A stretch of DNA of 5,901 nt from Rhodococcus sp. (in: high G+C Gram-positive bacteria) (GTDB taxonomy: Bacteria; Actinomycetota; Actinomycetes; Mycobacteriales; Mycobacteriaceae): NCBI GenBank assembly GCA_012515885.1, contig JAAYXN010000397.1, positions 1-5,901 of the forward strand, given 5' to 3'. Shown here one piece after another: positions 1-5,260 of this stretch (its first letter is position 1; each line of letters starts with the position of its first letter). Under the pieces are notes generated by a model, which was not told the origin of the DNA, made no database searches, and saw only the letters and a program-made list of their open reading frames with translations. The position numbers and the translations under genes were made by a program.

Positions 1-1095
1 CACGCGTCGTGGCCGTCGTACTTCACTAAACCGCCAGCCGATCCGGCACCGGCCGGTGGTGGCAGCAGCAGCCTCAACGCCAAATACACCTTCGACACCT
101 TCGTGATCGGCTCGTCGAACCGGTTTGCTCATGCCGCGGCAGTCGCGATCGCCGAGGCCCCAGCTCGCGCGTACAACCCGCTGTTTGTGTGGGGGTCCTC
201 GGGCCTGGGCAAGACACACCTACTTCACGCTGTCGGTCACTATGCACAGCGCCTGTTTCCTGGCATGCGGGTCAAGTACGTCTCCACTGAAGAGTTCACC
301 AACGACTTCATCAACAGCCTTCGCGACGACCGCAAAGTGGCGTTCAAGCGCCGCTACCGCGAGACGGACATCCTCCTCGTCGACGACATCCAGTTCATCG
401 AGGGCAAAGAAGCCATTCAGGAAGAGTTCTTCCACACCTTCAATACCCTGCATAACGCCAATAAACAGGTCGTCATCTCCTCAGACCGCCCGCCCAAGCA
501 GCTCGCGACGCTGGAGGAACGCCTGCGTACCCGCTTCGAGTGGGGCCTGATCACTGACGTCCAGCCGCCCGATATTGAGACGCGCATCGCAATCTTGAGC
601 AAGAAGGCGCGGATGGATCGGCTGGAGGTGCCCTATGACGTCCTCGAGTTGATCGCCAGCCGGGTCGAACGCAACATTCGTGAGCTGGAGGGCGCGCTGA
701 TCCGTGTGACGGCGTTCGCCTCACTCAACCGTCAGCCCCTCGACCTGACGCTCGCTGAGGTTGTGCTGCGCGATTTGATGCCCGATTCAGCCACCGTGGA
801 GATCAATGCGGCGACGATCATGGCCGTCACCGCGGAGTACTTCACCATGTCTATTGATGATCTCTGCGGCCCCGGCAAGGTCCGTGCCGTAGCGCAGGCC
901 CGCCAGATAGCCATGTATTTGTGCCGTGAACTCACTGATCTGTCGCTGCCGAAGATTGGTCAGACGTTTGGCCGAGACCACACGACGGTGATGTATGCCG
1001 ACAAGAAGATCCGCAAAGAGATGGCGGAGCGCCGCAAGATCTACGACCAGGTCCAAGAGCTGACCGCGCGCATCAAGCAGCGTTCAAAGCGCTAA
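1..1095 (+). CDS. dnaA: Chromosomal replication initiator DnaA (5' end outside window)
   Basis: DnaA is the AAA+ ATPase that binds DnaA boxes at oriC, oligomerises and melts the origin. The frame is open from base 1, so the 364 visible residues lack domain I and most of domain II; mycobacterial DnaA is about 500 residues. Residues 1-28 are a Pro/Gly/Ser-rich linker. Domain III begins near YTFDTFVIGSSN. Visible motifs are Walker A GSSGLGKT (65-72, bases 193-216), Walker B ILLVDD (bases 370-387), the box VII arginine-finger region LEERLRTRFEW (171-181) and the sensor II region RNIRELEGAL (224-233). Domain IV carries the DNA-binding signature GRDHTTV (bases 970-990). The GTG at 103 is an internal valine, not a start. 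One CTCGAG, the motif repeated in the adjacent origin, lies at 643-648 and could be chance. Identity is certain; the gene looks intact within the window. Confidence 0.98.
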   Translation, partial: HASWPSYFTKPPADPAPAGGGSSSLNAKYTFDTFVIGSSNRFAHAAAVAIAEAPARAYNPLFVWGSSGLGKTHLLHAVGHYAQRLFPGMRVKYVSTEEFTNDFINSLRDDRKVAFKRRYRETDILLVDDIQFIEGKEAIQEEFFHTFNTLHNANKQVVISSDRPPKQLATLEERLRTRFEWGLITDVQPPDIETRIAILSKKARMDRLEVPYDVLELIASRVERNIRELEGALIRVTAFASLNRQPLDLTLAEVVLRDLMPDSATVEINAATIMAVTAEYFTMSIDDLCGPGKVRAVAQARQIAMYLCRELTDLSLPKIGQTFGRDHTTVMYADKKIRKEMAERRKIYDQVQELTARIKQRSKR

Positions 1096-1104
1096 GTTTC
1101 ACGC

Positions 1105-1183
1105 CCTTGAGCCCCGCTCGAGGTGCCGCTCGAGGTGGGTGAAGCCTGCCCGCTCGAGCTGCCACCTCGAGCGGGGCTCGAGG
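1105..1183. repeat. Long inverted repeat just after dnaA, possible terminator or origin structure
   Basis: Bases 1105-1125 are complementary to 1163-1183 over 21 positions, with a single G-U pair (1108/1180). Inside, GCTCGAG (1128-1134) pairs with CTCGAGC (1153-1159), leaving a loop of about 18 bases. The stem is built from CTCGAG palindromes at 1117, 1129, 1153, 1166 and 1177, plus a degenerate CTTGAG at 1106. It starts 10 bases after the dnaA stop and is followed by a short T-run (1188-1191). It could therefore act as the dnaA transcription terminator, but the T-run is short and the loop large, so a protein-binding or cruciform role at oriC is equally possible. Confidence 0.8.
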
Positions 1184-1238
1184 TGGATTTTGGGCCCATT
1201 TTCGACGAATTTGTGGTGCCGATCGTCACTGTCGGCCG

Positions 1239-1260
1239 CGACACGCCACGCCGACACGCC
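1239..1260. repeat. Short direct repeat CGACACGCC
   Basis: CGACACGCC occurs at 1239-1247 and again at 1252-1260, a 13-base period, between the long inverted repeat and the first DnaA boxes. Both copies are exact. No function is evident and this may be chance in GC-rich DNA. Confidence 0.45.
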
Positions 1261-1292
1261 GTTAATTTCGACTGTTCAGCGGCTCCCACAGC

Positions 1293-1333
1293 TGTGGATA
1301 ACTGTGGGGATGAGGTGGATAGACTGTGGACTG
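1293..1333 (-). promoter_or_regulatory. Phased array of DnaA-box-like sites with one perfect box
   Basis: TGTGGATAA at 1293-1301 is the exact complement of the consensus DnaA box TTATCCACA. Three weaker sites follow in the same orientation: TGTGGGGAT at 1303 (three mismatches), GGTGGATAG at 1314 (two) and TGTGGACTG at 1325 (two from the TTGTCCACA variant). Starts are 10, 11 and 11 bases apart, placing them on one helical face. The perfect box also overlaps the 12-base palindrome CCACAGCTGTGG (1286-1297), which creates a partial opposing box. The first box is secure; the others are inferred from spacing. Confidence 0.75.
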
Positions 1334-1361
1334 TAGGTGAATAAAAATGAACAACCTCGAG

Positions 1362-1370
1362 CAGTCCACA
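1362..1370 (+). promoter_or_regulatory. Degenerate DnaA box abutting a CTCGAG site
   Basis: CAGTCCACA differs from the actinobacterial box variant TTGTCCACA at the first two positions and keeps the conserved TCCACA end. It directly follows CTCGAG at 1356-1361. As a lone site it is weak; its origin context makes DnaA binding plausible. Confidence 0.45.
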
Positions 1371-1382
1371 TGCACCCCAAAT

Positions 1383-1407
1383 TTATCCTCGAGTTGGTCC
1401 TCGAGTT
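1383..1407 (+). repeat. 12-base-period repeat joining DnaA-box halves to CTCGAG
   Basis: TCCTCGAGTT occurs at 1386-1395 and 1398-1407. Each copy is preceded by what looks like the first half of a DnaA box: TTATCC in the first, TGGTCC in the second. The same eight bases GTTGGTCC recur at 1448-1455, where they continue into ACA as a box. The composite sites therefore look like boxes whose ACA end is replaced by TCGAG. Whether DnaA or another protein binds them is unknown. Confidence 0.7.
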
Positions 1408-1449
1408 CTCCCCATGATGTGACCGTGGCGGACCAGCGATTATGGCTGT

Positions 1450-1467
1450 TGGTCCACAGATTCCACA
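1450..1467 (+). promoter_or_regulatory. Two abutting DnaA boxes next to the unwinding region
   Basis: TGGTCCACA (1450-1458) is one mismatch from TTGTCCACA, and GATTCCACA (1459-1467) follows without a gap, keeping TCCACA but with three mismatches to the consensus. Both point towards the AT-rich segment starting at 1471. A tandem box pair bordering the unwinding element is the arrangement from which DnaA is loaded onto single-stranded DNA in Bacillus subtilis. Confidence 0.65.
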
Positions 1468-1470
1468 GCA

Positions 1471-1520
1471 CCTAATAATACTGCTTTTATTCATCTAGAA
1501 GAACTTCTCTAAAAACAGGT
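1471..1520. other. Probable DNA unwinding element with DnaA-trio-like triplets
   Basis: Thirty-five of these 50 bases are A or T, in a region otherwise GC-rich. The segment starts four bases after the last DnaA box, with CTA ATA ATA CTG at 1472-1483. The complementary strand reads GAT TAT TAT GAC (3' to 5'), triplets with a central A like the DnaA-trio motif described for bacterial basal origin unwinding. A small inverted repeat, AGAAG/CTTCT, lies at 1497-1508. The assignment as the melting site is an inference from composition and position. Confidence 0.65.
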
Positions 1521-1559
1521 GTTGGGGAATCGAGTGGTGCACACCCACCTCGAGGTTGA

Positions 1560-1578
1560 AAATCGCTCCGCGCGATTT
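1560..1578. repeat. Small inverted repeat AAATCGC/GCGATTT
   Basis: AAATCGC (1560-1566) and GCGATTT (1572-1578) are perfect inverted copies separated by five bases, between the CTCGAG sites at 1549 and 1595. It could be an operator-like site or a minor hairpin; nothing further supports a role. Confidence 0.4.
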
Positions 1579-1755
1579 GGCTTCCGACAGGACCCTCGAG
1601 GGCATACCGTTGTCGAAGCTCAGCTGTGTAAGACTGTGTGACCCGGCGTCCGTTCAGCTGCGACACTCACCGTGTCTCAAGCCCCTGGATGCGTCCTGGC
1701 GGTGGGCAATCGCAAGGACTGCGGCGACGGGCCGAACAGTCATCCGGCTGTTCTT

Positions 1756-1761
1756 TAGATT
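1756..1761 (+). promoter_or_regulatory. Candidate -10 element for dnaN
   Basis: TAGATT fits the actinobacterial -10 pattern TAnnnT and would give a transcript starting near 1767-1768, about 25 bases before the dnaN start. A matching -35 is poor (CGAACA at 1733-1738). A promoter between oriC and dnaN is expected, but this particular hexamer is only the best-placed candidate. Confidence 0.3.
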
Positions 1762-1774
1762 TTTGGTGCCTACC

Positions 1775-1781
1775 GAGAGGA
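1775..1781 (+). promoter_or_regulatory. Ribosome binding site that supports the dnaN start at 1793
   Basis: GAGAGGA lies 11 bases before ATG 1793, a rather long spacing. ATG 1808 has GGAG at 1795-1798, nine bases upstream, so initiation there cannot be excluded. Confidence 0.5.
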
Positions 1782-1792
1782 ACGACCCGGCA

Positions 1793-2977
1793 ATGGAGCT
1801 TGGAAGCATGAAGTTTCGAGTCTCCCGAGAAGACTTCGCGGATTCGGTTGCCTGGGTTGCGCGCAGCCTGCCTTCGCGCCCGCCAGTGCCGGTTCTGGGC
1901 GGGGTACTCCTGGACGCCACCGAGCAGGGACTAACGGTTTCCGGCTTCGACTACGAGGTGTCCGCGCAGGTCCGTGTCGCCGCTGAAGTGGGCGGCGCCG
2001 GAAAGGCACTGGTGTCCGGCAAGCTCCTCGCTGACATCACCAGGTCACTACCCAACAAGCCCGTCGACGTCACTGTCGATGGCACCCGCGTCCTCATCGC
2101 GTGCGGCAGTGCCAAGTTCTCGCTGCCGACGATGCCGGTCGAGGACTATCCACAGCTTCCCGCTCTGCCGCAGCAGACCGGCACCATCCCGGCCGAAATT
2201 TTCGCGCAGGCCATCAGTCAGGTCGCCGTCGCGGCAGGCAAAGACGACACCCTGCCGATGCTCACCGGTATCCGGCTTGAAATTGAAGGCGACACGATCG
2301 TGCTCGCTGCCACGGACCGTTTCCGCCTTGCCGTGCGCGAATTGCAGTGGATCCCTGCAGCCCCGGACACCGGTGCTGCAGTGTTGATCCCGGCAAAGAC
2401 ACTGTCCGAAGCAGCTAAGACTCTGCCCGGCGACGCCACTTCACCCGTTCAGCTGGCGCTGGGCGCGGGCGGAGCTGTCGGCGGCGACGGCCTCCTCGGC
2501 ATTGTTGCCGATGGTCGACGCACCACCACACGACTGCTGGACGCCGAATTCCCCAAGTTCCGTCAGCTTTTGCCTGCTGAGCACACCGCGATGGCCACCG
2601 TCCCGATCGCTCCGCTCGTCGATGCGATCAAGCGCGTCGCCCTCGTTGCTGAACGCGGCGCGCAGGTGCGGCTGCAATTCACTGAGGACGGGCTGCTGCT
2701 TTCGGCAGGTGGCGACGACGCCGGCCGCGCTGAAGAGCGTTTGGAAGCAGAGTTTTACGGCGAGGCGCTCACCATCGCGTTCAACCCCGGGTATCTCATT
2801 GATGGGTTGGCGTCGCTGCACAGCGAAAAGGCGTCCTTCGGGTTCACCACATCAAGCCGACCGGCCGTGCTGCGTCCAGCCACCGACGACGGCTTCGAGC
2901 CTGACGAGTCCGGTTCCTTCGCGGCACCGGCCAGCGAATACACCTACCTGTTGATGCCGGTGCGCCTACCAGGCTGA
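1793..2977 (+). CDS. dnaN: DNA polymerase III beta subunit (sliding clamp)
   Basis: DnaN dimerises into a ring around DNA that tethers DNA polymerase III and recruits repair and Okazaki-fragment enzymes. With the start at ATG 1793 the protein has 394 residues, close to the mycobacterial 402. The N-terminus MELGSMKFRVSREDF then resembles nocardioform homologues as I recall them; ATG 1808 would only remove five residues. Family landmarks are VPVLGGVLL and GFDYEVSA in domain I, SLPTMPVEDYP (110-120), DDTLPMLTGIR and ATDRFRLAVREL in domain II, TTRLLDAEFPKFRQLLP leading into domain III, and the C-terminal YLLMPVRLPG that is near-invariant in the clamp family. The frame stays open upstream to 1556, but that part runs through oriC repeats and lacks clamp similarity. 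The gene follows the origin and precedes gnd by 43 bases, possibly in one transcript. Confidence 0.97.
   Translation: MELGSMKFRVSREDFADSVAWVARSLPSRPPVPVLGGVLLDATEQGLTVSGFDYEVSAQVRVAAEVGGAGKALVSGKLLADITRSLPNKPVDVTVDGTRVLIACGSAKFSLPTMPVEDYPQLPALPQQTGTIPAEIFAQAISQVAVAAGKDDTLPMLTGIRLEIEGDTIVLAATDRFRLAVRELQWIPAAPDTGAAVLIPAKTLSEAAKTLPGDATSPVQLALGAGGAVGGDGLLGIVADGRRTTTRLLDAEFPKFRQLLPAEHTAMATVPIAPLVDAIKRVALVAERGAQVRLQFTEDGLLLSAGGDDAGRAEERLEAEFYGEALTIAFNPGYLIDGLASLHSEKASFGFTTSSRPAVLRPATDDGFEPDESGSFAAPASEYTYLLMPVRLPG
2146..2154 (+). promoter_or_regulatory. DnaA-box-like site inside dnaN
   Basis: CTATCCACA is one mismatch from TTATCCACA. It falls in the codons of the conserved DYPQ stretch of the clamp, so the match may simply follow from protein coding. 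A near-consensus box 350 bases into dnaN could still bind DnaA. Confidence 0.3.
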
Positions 2978-3006
2978 TCGGCGAACATTTCTTGTCAGTC
3001 CACGTC

Positions 3007-3014
3007 GGGAGGAG
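3007..3014 (+). promoter_or_regulatory. Strong ribosome binding site of gnd
   Basis: GGGAGGAG is close to the full anti-16S complement and sits six bases before ATG 3021. It fixes the gnd start and suggests efficient independent translation after dnaN. Confidence 0.85.
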
Positions 3015-3020
3015 ATCACA

Positions 3021-3950
3021 ATGCGGATCGGCTTGGTAGGACTGGGAAAAATGGGCTTCAACATGCGCGAACGGCTACGGTCGCGCGGCGTGGACGTCGT
3101 CGGCTACGACCCTCGCCCCGAAGTTTCCGACGTCGAAACTCTTGCCGGGCTGGTTGATTCCCTGCCAGCTCCGCGCACCGTGTGGGTGATGGTGCCGGCA
3201 GGAGAGGCCACCAGGGTCACTATTCGTGAGCTCAGCGAGCTGCTTGAACCCGGTGACCTGCTGATCGATGGTGGAAACACCAGGTTTTCCGAAGACGCGC
3301 CACACGCAGAGATCCTGGAGCGGGGCGGCATCGGATTCCTCGACTGCGGTGTCTCCGGCGGTATTTGGGGTCGAGAAGGTGGCTATGGCCTGATGGTGGG
3401 CGGTAGTGCTCACAACGTTGAGCGCGCGCTACCAATATTCGACGCGCTGCGTCCTGACGGTGACCGCGCCGACGGGTTTGTTCATGCCGGTCCGGTCGGG
3501 GCAGGGCACTACGCGAAAATGGTGCACAACGGCATCGAATACGGCTTGATGCAGGCCTACGCTGAAGGATACGAACTTCTATCCAGCAAGGACCTCATCG
3601 AGAACGTTCCCGCCGTGTTGCGCGCCTGGACTCAGGGCACCGTCGTCCGCTCCTGGCTACTAGATCTTCTGGTCAAAGCCTTGGATGAAGATCCGCGGCT
3701 CGCTGACATCACCGGCTACGCGGAAGATTCCGGGGAAGGCCGCTGGACAGTGCAGGATGCTATTGACGAGGCAGTGCCTGTTCCGGTGATCGCCGCAGCA
3801 CTGTTTGCCCGTTTCGCATCACGGCAAGAGGATTCACCCACAATGAAGGCAGTGTCGGCGCTGCGCGCGCAATTTGGCGGTCACGCGTCTCAGCAGACAA
3901 CAAGTACTCCACAGGGCGAGCCTGACAGTGGCTCGCCGTCCGCGACCTGA
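3021..3950 (+). CDS. gnd: 6-phosphogluconate dehydrogenase, decarboxylating, short NAD-type
   Basis: The enzyme oxidises and decarboxylates 6-phosphogluconate to ribulose 5-phosphate in the pentose phosphate pathway. The 309 residues match the short form of the family rather than the roughly 470-residue NADP form. The Rossmann motif is GLGKMG (7-12). The acidic Asp30 in VVGYD, at the end of the second strand, suggests preference for NAD, since NADP enzymes usually carry NR there; this is inference. Further landmarks are IDGGN (82-86), FLDCGVSGG (106-114) and the catalytic segment GHYAKMVHNGIEY (162-174), where Lys166, His169, Asn170 and Glu173 align with known active-site residues. The last 25 or so residues are a polar, low-complexity tail whose DNA forms a hairpin. 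The TGA overlaps the recF ATG by one base, so the two are probably translationally coupled. gnd occupies this place in several mycobacteria and nocardioforms. Confidence 0.95.
   Translation: MRIGLVGLGKMGFNMRERLRSRGVDVVGYDPRPEVSDVETLAGLVDSLPAPRTVWVMVPAGEATRVTIRELSELLEPGDLLIDGGNTRFSEDAPHAEILERGGIGFLDCGVSGGIWGREGGYGLMVGGSAHNVERALPIFDALRPDGDRADGFVHAGPVGAGHYAKMVHNGIEYGLMQAYAEGYELLSSKDLIENVPAVLRAWTQGTVVRSWLLDLLVKALDEDPRLADITGYAEDSGEGRWTVQDAIDEAVPVPVIAAALFARFASRQEDSPTMKAVSALRAQFGGHASQQTTSTPQGEPDSGSPSAT
3915..3937 (+). repeat. Perfect 8-bp hairpin just before the recF start
   Basis: GGCGAGCC (3915-3922) and GGCTCGCC (3930-3937) form a perfect GC-rich stem with the seven-base loop TGACAGT. It lies within the last codons of gnd, ending 12 bases before the recF ATG, where a ribosome binding site would be. 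Ribosomes finishing gnd would melt it, which fits coupled control of recF. No T-run follows, so it is not a typical terminator. Confidence 0.7.
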
Positions 3951-5260
3951 TGTTTGTTCGAGCTATCGCACTGCGAGATTTCCGTTCGTGGAAACGCCTA
4001 GACATCGACCTTGTTCCTGGCGCCACGGTGTTCGTCGGCCCTAACGGGCACGGCAAGACCAATATTTTGGAAGCACTGTCCTATATTTCGACGCTGTCTT
4101 CGCATCGCGTGTCCTCCGATGCGCCGTTGCTGCGCAGCGGCTGCACACAAGCAAGCATTGCCGCGACGGTAGTTAACGCTGGTCGAGAGCTCACCGCTCA
4201 GGTTGAACTCAACGACGGCAAAGCTAACCGCGCAACGATCAACACCTCACCGACGCGTCGTCCCCGCGAGATTTTGGGGATCTTGCAGACCGTGATGTTT
4301 TCTCCGGAAGACCTCTCACTTGTGCGCGGCGACCCGGGGGATCGTCGACGATTCCTCGACGAACTCGCCACGACGCGACTGCCCCGCATCGCAGCGGTGC
4401 GCGCCGATTACGAACGGGTGCTGCGGCAACGGTCTGCGCTGCTGAAAACTGCGGGGTCACATTTACGCCGTGGCGCAGCGTCCAGTGATGGCGCTTCCGC
4501 TCTAGCCACTCTCGACGTGTGGGATGGGCACCTCGCCGCTCACGGCGCCCAATTGTTTTGTGCACGTATAGATCTCGTGCACGCGTTGGCTCCCCATATT
4601 GCGCACGCCTACCGGTCGCTCGCCCCGCAGTCCCGGCCAGCATCAGTGCGGTACCGCTCAAGTCTGGGTGATTTCTTGCCGGAGAACTTCACCGATCCTC
4701 AGCGCAGCCCAGAGGTCGGCGACGCGAAATTCGTCGAAGAACAATTTCTTCAGGCGCTGGCGGCGTCGCGCAGCAAAGAGATTGACCGAGGTATGTCACT
4801 GGTCGGTCCGCACCGCGACGATCTGGACTTGATTCTCGGCGATACCCCCGCGAAAGGATTCGCCAGCCACGGCGAATCATGGTCGTTTGCGCTCTCACTG
4901 CGGCTGGCATCGTTCGAACTACTCCGCGGCGACGGCACCGATCCGGTCCTTCTTCTCGATGACGTGTTCGCCGAACTCGATGCGACCCGCCGCCGAGCGC
5001 TCGCATCGGTGGCCGCGGGCGCCGAGCAGGTCCTTATCACCGCAGCAGTCGGCGGTGACATCCCCGATGAACTGCATGCACGTCGGATCGCGGTGCAGGC
5101 GCGCGATACTAGTGACGGCCGGATTTCCACAGCCCAGAACGACGCTATTGATATCCACGACAACGCCGATCACCTGGAGGGAGCAGACAGTGCCAGATCC
5201 CACGAAGCCAGATACCACGAAGCCGGAGCCCATGACTCCCGATCCAGCAGCGACGCCTGA
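3950..5260 (+). CDS. recF: DNA replication and repair protein RecF
   Basis: RecF is an SMC-like ATPase that binds gapped DNA and, with RecO and RecR, promotes RecA loading at stalled forks. The start ATG 3950 overlaps the gnd stop as TGATG, and the N-terminus MFVRAIALRDFRSWKRLDI is typical. Walker A is GPNGHGKT (30-37). FSPEDLSLVRGDPGDRRRFLDE spans 117-138. The ABC-type signature is SHGE (306-309), and Walker B with D-loop is VLLLDDVFAELD (333-344). No good Shine-Dalgarno precedes the start; the site is occupied by a hairpin, so coupling to gnd is likely. At 436 residues it is about 50 longer than the mycobacterial protein as I recall it. The extra C-terminal part is rich in His, Asp, Ser and Ala, and its last 23 codons overlap dciA in another frame, so the tail may be a by-product of stop-codon drift. 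Confidence 0.96.
   Translation: MFVRAIALRDFRSWKRLDIDLVPGATVFVGPNGHGKTNILEALSYISTLSSHRVSSDAPLLRSGCTQASIAATVVNAGRELTAQVELNDGKANRATINTSPTRRPREILGILQTVMFSPEDLSLVRGDPGDRRRFLDELATTRLPRIAAVRADYERVLRQRSALLKTAGSHLRRGAASSDGASALATLDVWDGHLAAHGAQLFCARIDLVHALAPHIAHAYRSLAPQSRPASVRYRSSLGDFLPENFTDPQRSPEVGDAKFVEEQFLQALAASRSKEIDRGMSLVGPHRDDLDLILGDTPAKGFASHGESWSFALSLRLASFELLRGDGTDPVLLLDDVFAELDATRRRALASVAAGAEQVLITAAVGGDIPDELHARRIAVQARDTSDGRISTAQNDAIDIHDNADHLEGADSARSHEARYHEAGAHDSRSSSDA
5176..5183 (+). promoter_or_regulatory. Ribosome binding site that fixes the dciA start
   Basis: GGAGGGAG inside the recF 3' end lies six bases before GTG 5190. It is the only strong site near the beginning of the DUF721 homology, and it rules out a start as early as 4887 in the same frame. 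Confidence 0.85.

Larger units (their letters stand above)
1117..1600. repeat. Cluster of ten CTCGAG palindromes
   Basis: Exact CTCGAG starts at 1117, 1129, 1153, 1166, 1177, 1356, 1388, 1400, 1549 and 1595; near-copies are CTTGAG at 1106 and ATCGAG at 1529. The only other exact copy I found in the window is at 643 in dnaA. Local spacings are 12, 24, 13 and 11 in the first group and 12 in the 1388/1400 pair. Flanks are partly conserved: the first two copies share CGCTCGAGGTG, and the copy at 1166 carries it inverted. The function is not recognised; the density and spacing suggest a protein-binding iteron or a methylation target. Confidence 0.9.
1096..1792. other. oriC: Chromosomal replication origin oriC (dnaA-dnaN intergenic region)
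   Basis: This 697-base stretch between dnaA and dnaN has no credible gene. Actinobacterial origins lie in this interval. Bases 1105-1183 form a long inverted repeat made of CTCGAG units. Bases 1293-1370 hold a perfect DnaA box and several degenerate ones. Bases 1383-1407 are a direct repeat joining box halves to CTCGAG. Bases 1450-1467 are two abutting boxes, followed by an AT-rich segment at 1471-1520. Two further CTCGAG sites are at 1549 and 1595. From about 1610 to 1750 I see nothing definite; a weak promoter candidate and the dnaN ribosome binding site end the region. The assignment rests on location plus boxes plus AT-rich segment; functional boundaries are inferred. Confidence 0.92.

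Noticed and set aside
103..105. GTG as a possible dnaA start
   Set aside because: It is a valine within the conserved FDTFVIGSSN stretch of domain III; the frame is open to base 1 with DnaA linker sequence.
1117..1182. CRISPR-like or parS interpretation of the repeated palindromes
   Set aside because: Repeats are short with irregular 11-24 base spacing and no unique spacers; the sequence does not match the parS consensus, which is built around CACGTG.
1123..1344. Open frames of 65-73 codons inside the dnaA-dnaN gap, on both strands (about 1092-1494)
   Set aside because: They run through CTCGAG repeats and DnaA boxes, lack ribosome binding sites, and their translations show no protein-like pattern.
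1471..1520. TAATAATAC read as a -10 promoter element for dnaN
   Set aside because: No hexamer here fits TAnnnT with a suitable -35, and the position beside the DnaA boxes is better explained as the unwinding element.
1556..1792. 79-codon upstream extension of dnaN
   Set aside because: Clamp homology begins at the MKFRV segment; a start at 1793 gives the family length, and the extension covers oriC elements at 1560-1600.
2441..2821. 126-codon frame on the minus strand within dnaN, and similar minus-strand frames in gnd and recF
   Set aside because: These are long antisense frames typical of GC-rich coding DNA; the opposite strand encodes well-conserved proteins throughout.
4887..5189. Early start giving a 306-residue dciA product
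   Set aside because: This part is recF read in another frame, across its Walker B region; a strong ribosome binding site precedes GTG 5190, and the DUF721 family length fits that start.
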